Below are positions 1 through 4,881 of a DNA stretch of 6,255 bases, piece by piece. The stretch's first letter is position 1, and every line of letters starts with the position of its first letter. The notes beneath the pieces are model-generated. The model had not been told where the DNA came from and ran no database searches. It worked only from the letters and a program-made list of their open reading frames with translations. Origin of the DNA: Aquificota bacterium (GTDB lineage Bacteria > Aquificota > Aquificia > Aquificales > Aquificaceae); contig JAJRQX010000063.1 in assembly GCA_024280065.1 (NCBI GenBank), forward strand, positions 1-6,255. The letters run 5' to 3'. Position numbers and translations under genes: made by a program.

Positions 1-7
1 CCTCCTT
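1..7 (-). promoter_or_regulatory. Shine-Dalgarno sequence of a gene beyond the left edge
   Basis: On the minus strand the bases directly after the TAA stop of the receptor-like gene read GGAGG, giving TTTTAAGGAGG across the stop. This is a near-perfect anti-16S match placed where a following gene's start codon would fall within about 10 bases outside the window. I infer that the operon continues leftward with a tightly coupled gene whose identity cannot be seen. Confidence 0.6.
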
Positions 8-1157
8 AAAAGAGCTCAACATCCGTTTCAATGTCCTCAAGTCTTTCCCCGACCATCTCTTTATCCCTGTCTATCTTTTTACCCTCTACCTTGGCAATTA
101 TCTCCCTCTCATCCCTGAGCTTGGGTATCCTGCGAAACTCCTCGTAAAGATCCTCAACGCGTTTGTAAGCCTCTTTGAGGTCCTTTTCACCTTTCATGGT
201 TCTTTCAAACTCCTCTATCATCTTGGCGAGTATGTGAAGGGCTTTGGCTGTGTTTCCGACCCTCTGGTTTGTGAGGTCTATGGACTGGAGGACGGACAGG
301 ATCGTGCTCCTGACCTCCTGGAGGAGAGCCATATCCTCCTCCATGAACTTTCTCATGTATTCAATGAAGTCCAGGAAGTTCTGGGTCATCCACAGAAGGT
401 CCCTGTTCAGATCCTCGCTGAAACTCCTCTGGTCCCTCTCAAGGTTGGACATGCTCTCGTCAAACTCCCTCTGCTTGGCTATCTGCTGTGTGAACCTATC
501 CTGAAGGGTCCTTATGGACTCTACTATTTCCGAGGCGAGCTCGTTCGTCTTTACAGATGCACGTCTTACCTCATCCGCTATGACCTTGAAACTCCTGCCG
601 TGTTCTCCGAGTCTCGCAGCCTCTATGTATGCGTTGAGGGCTATTATCTCTATCAGCTCTGCTATGTTCATGATCTTCCTGGCTATCTCCGTGAGGGACT
701 CTACCTCCTTCCCCAGATCTTCCATGCCCTTCTTCAGGTCTGAGGAGCCTTTCATAAGGGCTTCACCCGAAGACATAAGGGCGGACATCTTTTCACTGAA
801 CCTCTGTTTTAGGAATTCAACGGACTTACCACACACACACTCACGTCCTGTGAAACCGCAGATATCCTGGGAGTCCCTGAGCTCATAAACCCTATTTCTT
901 ACCTCCTCCGGTATATTCTTCAGCGTAAAGCCCAAGTCCCTTGTGTATGCACATATAACATACATTTCAAAAACCACAAAGTTCTTGAATCCATCCTCAA
1001 CCTTCCTGAAGAAGGTGTTTAGCTTTTCAAGGATCGTTCCGAATATCTGGTCAAGCTCAATAAGGCATGAAGTCTCAAGGAACTCCTCCACTGCCCTGGC
1101 TGTGTTCATAATTATGTTTGTTATCCTGAGAAGGTCCTCTCCGTTAACCCTCTCCAT
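6..1157 (-). CDS. Soluble chemoreceptor-like protein with CheZ-like motif
   Basis: A 383-aa, almost entirely helical protein with no signal peptide or membrane segment, so it should be cytoplasmic. Residues ~1-120 form a region I do not recognise, with Cys at 31, 69, 100, 107 and 109 (CX6CXC at 100-109). Residues ~150-200 are a chemoreceptor signalling tip (IIALNAYIEAARLGEHGRSF, 171-190). It keeps the invariant Asn175, Glu179 and Arg182, but the usual QTN before the tip is LIE. No Ala/Ser-Ala-Glu-Glu methylation sites are seen. Residues 294-298 read DLTNQ, like the DxxxQ phosphatase motif of CheZ. The tail (~320-383) is charged and ends acidic-hydrophobic (DIETDVELF). The ATG is 14 bases inside the CheW gene, with GGAGGAGGG about 11 bases upstream. 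It probably binds CheA/CheW through the tip. A phosphatase role is inference. The receptor-like call is firm, the specific function unknown. Confidence 0.85.
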   Translation of the reverse strand: MERVNGEDLLRITNIIMNTARAVEEFLETSCLIELDQIFGTILEKLNTFFRKVEDGFKNFVVFEMYVICAYTRDLGFTLKNIPEEVRNRVYELRDSQDICGFTGRECVCGKSVEFLKQRFSEKMSALMSSGEALMKGSSDLKKGMEDLGKEVESLTEIARKIMNIAELIEIIALNAYIEAARLGEHGRSFKVIADEVRRASVKTNELASEIVESIRTLQDRFTQQIAKQREFDESMSNLERDQRSFSEDLNRDLLWMTQNFLDFIEYMRKFMEEDMALLQEVRSTILSVLQSIDLTNQRVGNTAKALHILAKMIEEFERTMKGEKDLKEAYKRVEDLYEEFRRIPKLRDEREIIAKVEGKKIDRDKEMVGERLEDIETDVELF

Positions 1158-2544
1158 CCTTTACCACACCCTCCTCCAGGAACCTTAAGTCCTCCTCCTT
1201 AAGGACCTTTTCCGGATCAAGAACGAATATGACACCACCTTCCTTAGTTTTTATAACACCTTCAAGGACCCTCTCCTCAGCACCTGTTATCTGATCCGCT
1301 GGCTGTATGTCCTCCTCAGGCACCCTGAGTATACCCTTCAGCCTTGTGACCTTGAAACCCACAGGCACGCTCTCAAGGACTATAACCTTGTCAGATACAT
1401 CAGCCTCCATACCGAGCCTCCTAGGAAGGGAGGATATGGCTATCACTGAGTTCCGCAGGTTATAGACACCCTCTATGTGGTCCGGAGATCCGGGCATCTG
1501 TGTAAGTCTATCAACCTCAACGACCTCCTTCACCTTCTCTATGGATATGGCCATTTCCACATCGCCCACCGTGAACCACACAAAGCTCCTCATTTCCTTA
1601 ACCTCCTCACGGACATCCTTTCCGTGTTCATCCGCGGAGATGTCCTCTATCTCATCGGGATTTACGATATCCTTCCCGCTAACTATAAGGACTATCCTCT
1701 CACCACCGTCCAGGGCTATTACACCTCTTGAACCGTCCCTTTCCATAGGCAGGATGGACTCCTCCTCAACCCACCTGATCTCCTTAACATCTTCCACACC
1801 TACGGCAAGCGGTCTACGGTTTACGGTAATGACTATAGCCCTTCTCTCCTCGCCGCATCCCTCAACACCCACCGCTCTGCAGAAGGAAACGAGGACAAGG
1901 TCTTCACCTCTCAGCAGGAATACACCCTCAACATAGGCGGGAGCCTTCGGTATCCTTGAAAGGTTTGAAGGATAGTCTATAATCTCCCTCACCTCTTCAA
2001 CGGGCAGGGCAAACCACTCCTTGCCCGCAGGGAATACAACAAAACCCCTTAGATTCCTCCCATGGGTCCTATCGCGGTTTACTTCTTTCACTATCTTCTT
2101 GGCTTCCCTACCTTTGCGGGACCGTCTCTTTTCCGTTATCGTTTTTAGGTCAAGCAAGAAAACCACTTCATTCTCCCTCTCCACCATACCCCTTACAAAC
2201 TCCCTCTTTAGGCCTTCCATTTCCTTTTTCTTCACTTTCTTTATATCCTTTGGGTCTACCTCCGTTATGTCTTTAACTGAATCAACCATAAGACCTACGT
2301 TCGCTTCCCCTTCCTTGACGATGATAGCTGTGTTTGAAGACGATGTTTCGTCCCACAACAGCTTCCTGAGGTCAACAAGAGGTATCACGTTGTTTCTCAG
2401 GTTCATCACACCCCTGATGTAATCTGGGGCCATAGGTACGGGAAACACTGACGTTATCCTCACCGTTTCAACAACCTTATCCGTCTCATAGGCGAAGTTC
2501 TGGTCCTTAACCCTGAAGACTATAAAGCTCTTCACGTCCGCCAT
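1144..2544 (-). CDS. Triple CheW-domain adaptor protein
   Basis: A 466-aa cytoplasmic protein with three consecutive CheW domains, at ~4-136, ~166-295 and ~318-450. CheW bridges chemoreceptors to the kinase CheA, and single-domain CheW is about 150-170 aa. Each domain shows the family signature before the central strand: PDYIRGVMNLRNNVIPLVDL (40-59), PAYVEGVFLLRGEDLVLVSF (202-221) and PDHIEGVYNLRNSVIAISSL (354-373). Each keeps the conserved Arg (50, 212, 364) that family knowledge links to receptor/kinase binding. Domains 1 and 2 are joined by a strongly basic linker (~138-165), domains 2 and 3 by an acidic one (~294-316). The ATG overlaps the upstream receptor's TGA by one base (TGATG). Only a weak AGG lies upstream, so translation probably depends on coupling. 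No CheA kinase or receiver domain is attached. Three CheW folds imply a multivalent scaffold that could crosslink receptor hairpins. That role is inferred. Confidence 0.92.
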   Translation of the reverse strand: MADVKSFIVFRVKDQNFAYETDKVVETVRITSVFPVPMAPDYIRGVMNLRNNVIPLVDLRKLLWDETSSSNTAIIVKEGEANVGLMVDSVKDITEVDPKDIKKVKKKEMEGLKREFVRGMVERENEVVFLLDLKTITEKRRSRKGREAKKIVKEVNRDRTHGRNLRGFVVFPAGKEWFALPVEEVREIIDYPSNLSRIPKAPAYVEGVFLLRGEDLVLVSFCRAVGVEGCGEERRAIVITVNRRPLAVGVEDVKEIRWVEEESILPMERDGSRGVIALDGGERIVLIVSGKDIVNPDEIEDISADEHGKDVREEVKEMRSFVWFTVGDVEMAISIEKVKEVVEVDRLTQMPGSPDHIEGVYNLRNSVIAISSLPRRLGMEADVSDKVIVLESVPVGFKVTRLKGILRVPEEDIQPADQITGAEERVLEGVIKTKEGGVIFVLDPEKVLKEEDLRFLEEGVVKDGEG

Positions 2545-3944
2545 CAGTAAGCCTGAAGCTCATCCGCTACAGCCGCAAGTTCATCTATTGCCTGAGATAT
2601 CTGCCTTACAGCCTGCTCTATCTGGCTGACCGCCTGTGCGAGTTCGCTTGTTGTCCTTGAAGTCTCCTCCGCTGCGGAAGCTATCTGTTCTGATGCGGAG
2701 ACCACACCCTCAATCCTGTTCAGGATATCCTTAGAACCTTTAACAGTGGCGGACATTAGTCTGTAGGCTTCCTCGGTTATGTTCACACATTCCTCCGCAC
2801 CGGTACCTGCCTTGGAAGCAGAGTCCATGTCCGCCAGCACCTCCGCTGAGACCACGGTCAACCTCTGGCTGAAAACATCAAACTGGTCCTCTATCTCCGC
2901 AAGGCTGTTCTGAAGGCTGTCTATATTTTCGGTACCTTCCATGGACAGGTTCTTTATATCGGAGGAGACGACCTCAAAACCCTTACCGAACTCCCCAGAC
3001 CTTGCGGCCTCTATGAATCCGTTTACGGACAGCATGTTCGTCTGAACCATTATCAGCTCCAGCTTACCTATTATTCTGTTCATACCCGCTGTTTGTCTTC
3101 TCAGGTTTCTGAGACTCTCCATGCTCTCTTCCAGACCCCGCCTTAGCTTCTCAAGTTTATCCTTTGCACTGAAGAGGGACTCTTTACCTTTTCTGTACGG
3201 TTCCATAGCCCTCTTAAGGGCTTTCAAACTCTCCTCCGCACTTCTGTTGACGTTTTCGGACGCCTCCTTTAGATTCCTGGCGAGGTTGAGCATACCCTCC
3301 GCTGACCTTGCCTGCTCCTCTGCTGCAGAGGAGAGCTGGTCCACAGCCTGTTTTACCTGCTCTATACTGCTGGTGAACTCTTCAACTGATGCGGAGAGCT
3401 GCTCCGCTGATGCAGCGATCTGTTCAGCCGCTTTGTCCTCAATTGAAGCTGTGTCTCTGAGCTCTGTTGCCATTCTCCTGAGCTCCTCCGCTGCCGCATT
3501 TATCTCGTCCATCGCTGTAGCCAGCTCACCCACGGACCTGGAAATCTCTTCCGCTGCGGAGGACTGCTCGGCCGCAGCGGACGCCACCTGCTCGGAACTG
3601 TTCCTGAGCTCTTCAAGGGCTCTCATCTCTTCCCTGTAAAGGTTTATAAAGTCCTCTACCGCGAGGTTCAGGTCGGAGATCATTCTGGTTATATCCTCAA
3701 ACTCGGAAACTATCTGCTTCATCGTCTCAACCTGGTCCTTTCCTTCCCGAACCAGGTGGGTTATCCTGTCAACCACACCCTTTATGCTTTCCACTATATC
3801 GCCCAGTCTTCTCTGGATCTCTGATGTGTTCTTCTCCGACATCTCCGTCATGATCCTGACCTCCTCAGCGACTACGGAGAAACCCCTCCCGTGTTCTCCG
3901 GCCTTTGCGGCTTCTATCGCAGCGTTGAGGGCGAGGAGGTTCAC
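2544..3944 (-). CDS. C-terminal fragment with tip 1 return arm and full second hairpin
   Basis: The open frame after the internal stop, 466 codons if counted from a GTG at 3942-3944. This GTG is codon 165 of the full gene and is the Val of RVNLLALNA, so it is very unlikely to be a natural start. It falls inside the helix leading into tip 1 and has no Shine-Dalgarno sequence. The fragment carries the rest of tip 1, its return arm, and the complete second hairpin with its own methylation-like helices (338-385 and 583-630 of the full numbering). If any ribosome restarted here or at a later ATG, the second hairpin could in principle still fold. It ends in TGATG, which starts the triple CheW gene. 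Confidence 0.75.
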   Translation of the reverse strand: MNLLALNAAIEAAKAGEHGRGFSVVAEEVRIMTEMSEKNTSEIQRRLGDIVESIKGVVDRITHLVREGKDQVETMKQIVSEFEDITRMISDLNLAVEDFINLYREEMRALEELRNSSEQVASAAAEQSSAAEEISRSVGELATAMDEINAAAEELRRMATELRDTASIEDKAAEQIAASAEQLSASVEEFTSSIEQVKQAVDQLSSAAEEQARSAEGMLNLARNLKEASENVNRSAEESLKALKRAMEPYRKGKESLFSAKDKLEKLRRGLEESMESLRNLRRQTAGMNRIIGKLELIMVQTNMLSVNGFIEAARSGEFGKGFEVVSSDIKNLSMEGTENIDSLQNSLAEIEDQFDVFSQRLTVVSAEVLADMDSASKAGTGAEECVNITEEAYRLMSATVKGSKDILNRIEGVVSASEQIASAAEETSRTTSELAQAVSQIEQAVRQISQAIDELAAVADELQAY

Positions 3945-4325
3945 CCTGTCCGCTATCTTGAGTATTGACCCCGTTATCCTTTATATATCGGAGGATATCC
4001 TCTCTATCACGCGAACGGTCTCCGAAGTCTCCTCTATCTTCTCTGCTGTGTTAAGTATGCTGTCCGAGAGTGAGTTTATAACCTGAGATAGTGCCTTTGT
4101 CCTTTTTCCAAGATCCGCTATCACATCGTGGAGTCTTGTAGCCTCCTCCATACCTTTCTTTACAAGTTCATGTATCAGGTCCACAGCCTTCCTGTTTTCC
4201 TCGGTTGACCTTGCAGCTTCCTCCGCTGCTGAAGCTACAGTCTCTGCAGACCTCTTCGCTTCCTCGGTCGCGGAGGATATCTCCGCTATAGAGGCGGCCA
4301 CTTCCTCGGCTGCGGACGCTATCCT
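2646..4325 (-). repeat. Two ~260-residue receptor hairpin repeats, period ~300 residues
   Basis: Protein-level duplication inside the tandem receptor. The first methylation-like helix begins ERIASAAEEVAASIAE at residue 38 and its twin [16 protein letters not shown] at 338. The return helices begin [16 protein letters not shown] at 282 and [14 protein letters not shown] at 583. The tip Asn residues are 166 and 467. All three landmarks are offset by 300-301 residues, and the helix-to-helix span is 244-245 in both copies. The copies are diverged, so the duplication is old. Confidence 0.75.
3981..3983 (-). other. In-frame TAA nonsense codon
   Basis: The minus strand reads GAT ATA TAA AGG ATA ACG GGG, and the frame on both sides is the same. 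The starts at 4436 and 3944 differ by 492 bases, exactly 164 codons. This is therefore a substitution, not a frameshift. One change would restore Glu (GAA), Lys (AAA), Gln (CAA) or Ser (TCA). The paralogous position in the second hairpin is Asn453 (AAC), followed by the same Arg-Ile (NRIIG against *RITG). Confidence 0.9.
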
Positions 4326-4436
4326 CTCAACGAGAGCCTGTCTTTTGGCGGAAGTTCTTTGCGGTCTGTGTTTTGTAGCACGTGTTCTTATAGCCGCCCT
4401 CTCGGAACCCTCCTCCGGAGGCAGTATGTCCCTCAT
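3981..4436 (-). CDS. N-terminal fragment of the tandem chemoreceptor
   Basis: A 151-codon 5' fragment that ends at the internal TAA. It contains the basic N-terminus (RTRATKHRPQRTSAKRQ, 17-33), the first methylation-like helix with repeated SAAEE units (41-80) and most of the descending arm, ending ERISSDI. It stops about 14 residues before the first tip Asn, so alone it could not form the CheA/CheW contact surface. It could only make half of a coiled coil. If translated as a truncated product it would probably be inactive or dominant-negative. That is inference. Confidence 0.7.
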   Translation of the reverse strand: MRDILPPEEGSERAAIRTRATKHRPQRTSAKRQALVERIASAAEEVAASIAEISSATEEAKRSAETVASAAEEAARSTEENRKAVDLIHELVKKGMEEATRLHDVIADLGKRTKALSQVINSLSDSILNTAEKIEETSETVRVIERISSDI

Positions 4437-4443
4437 ACTTGAA

Positions 4444-4448
4444 CCTCC
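4444..4448 (-). promoter_or_regulatory. Ribosome binding site of the tandem receptor
   Basis: GGAGG on the minus strand, seven bases before the ATG at 4434-4436. It is the strongest visible start signal for a complete gene in this window and fixes the receptor's start. The 54-base gap in which it lies has no convincing terminator or promoter. Confidence 0.75.
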
Positions 4449-4490
4449 ATTGGGACTTATTAAATTCTTTTCGGTTACACAGACAGAAAT

Positions 4491-4826
4491 TTAATCCAGT
4501 CCTGAGATGGCTTCCCTTACGGTCCGCGGGTCCAGCGGTCTGTGTATATACCCGTCCGCTCCTATCTTATTTATAGTATCCCTGAATCTGTCCGCAGGGT
4601 CAAAGGCGAACACCACAACTTTTGAACCCTTCGCTTTCAGATCCATAACTCTGTCCTCAATTTGCGGTTCTCCGTAAAGGGACTCAAGGTCCCAAAGTAT
4701 GAGGTCATAGACCTTATCCCCTCTGTGGATTCTGTCGGAGACATCTATCTCATCCACCATATCCGAGATGATCAGCTTGAGCGCTTCTCTGAAAAACTTA
4801 GAGCGTGAAATTACAAGGACTGTCAT
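4491..4826 (-). CDS. Stand-alone receiver-like (CheY-like) protein, degenerate pocket
   Basis: A 111-aa protein with the alternating strand/helix pattern of a response-regulator receiver and no output domain. Strand 1 is TVLVIS (2-7), strand 3 DLILWD (41-46), strand 4 KVVVFAFD (69-76), and the last strand and loop GYIHRPLDP (92-100). Asp46 sits at the phospho-acceptor position. The acidic pair that normally follows strand 1 and binds Mg2+ is replaced by Ser-Arg (7-8). The strand-4 Thr/Ser appears to be Ala74, and the invariant Lys before Pro is Arg96. Phosphorylation in the usual way is therefore doubtful, and a protein-interaction (pseudo-receiver) role is likelier. It lies 54 bases upstream of the receptor gene and 55 downstream of the GGDEF-EAL gene. 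No clear Shine-Dalgarno precedes its ATG. Typical receivers are 115-125 aa, so it is slightly short. Confidence 0.8.
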   Translation of the reverse strand: MTVLVISRSKFFREALKLIISDMVDEIDVSDRIHRGDKVYDLILWDLESLYGEPQIEDRVMDLKAKGSKVVVFAFDPADRFRDTINKIGADGYIHRPLDPRTVREAISGLD

Positions 4827-4834
4827 TAAGTAAA

Positions 4835-4861
4835 AATTTAACGAGGCCTTTTATATGTCAA
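4835..4861 (-). promoter_or_regulatory. Candidate sigma-70-type promoter before the receiver gene
   Basis: The minus strand has a perfect TTGACA (4856-4861), then 15 bases, then TAAATT (4835-4840, 4 of 6 matches to TATAAT). Transcription would begin close to the receiver's ATG, only 8 bases after the -10 element. This would make a leaderless or near-leaderless message and would fit the missing Shine-Dalgarno. The short 15-base spacer and AT-rich surroundings weaken the call. Confidence 0.3.
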
Positions 4862-4881
4862 TACATAAGCTTTCCGTAATT

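Larger units (their letters stand above)
2544..4436 (-). pseudogene. Tandem double-hairpin soluble chemoreceptor, in-frame stop
   Basis: One reading frame of 630 codons from ATG to TGA, interrupted only by TAA at codon 152. Without that stop it encodes a membrane-free methyl-accepting chemotaxis-type protein with no sensor domain beyond a ~35-residue basic N-terminus. It holds two receptor hairpins. The order is methylation-like helix (38-80), tip 1 (163-186, [20 protein letters not shown]), methylation-like helix (282-330), the same again (338-385), tip 2 (464-487, [20 protein letters not shown]), and a final helix (583-630). Glu/Gln pairs in Ala/Ser contexts match the CheR/CheB methylation consensus. 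Such proteins cluster with CheW and CheA in the cytoplasm. Start choice: GGAGG lies 7 bases before the ATG. The sequence after the stop is uneroded, so this is a recent mutation, a sequencing error or read-through. Without verification the gene should be treated as disrupted. The ligand is unknown. Confidence 0.85.

Noticed and set aside
234..743. Plus-strand open frame opposite the receptor-like gene
   Set aside because: It has no domain and no ribosome binding site that I trust, and it is fully antisense to a supported gene. It is best explained as a shadow frame.
3121..3639. Ser/Ala-rich plus-strand frame opposite the tandem receptor
   Set aside because: The Ser-Ser-Ala repeats are the antisense reading of the Ala-Glu-Glu-rich methylation helices. 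This is a compositional artefact.
3942..3944. GTG as the natural start of a separate downstream receptor gene
   Set aside because: It is in the same frame as the upstream part, encodes Val inside a conserved helix leading to the tip, and has no Shine-Dalgarno. Upstream residues [11 protein letters not shown] also fit the receptor family.
4437..4490. Promoter in the gap between the receiver and receptor genes
   Set aside because: AT-rich hexamers such as TTTAAT exist, but no acceptable -35 partner is found at normal spacing. Only the ribosome binding site is supported.
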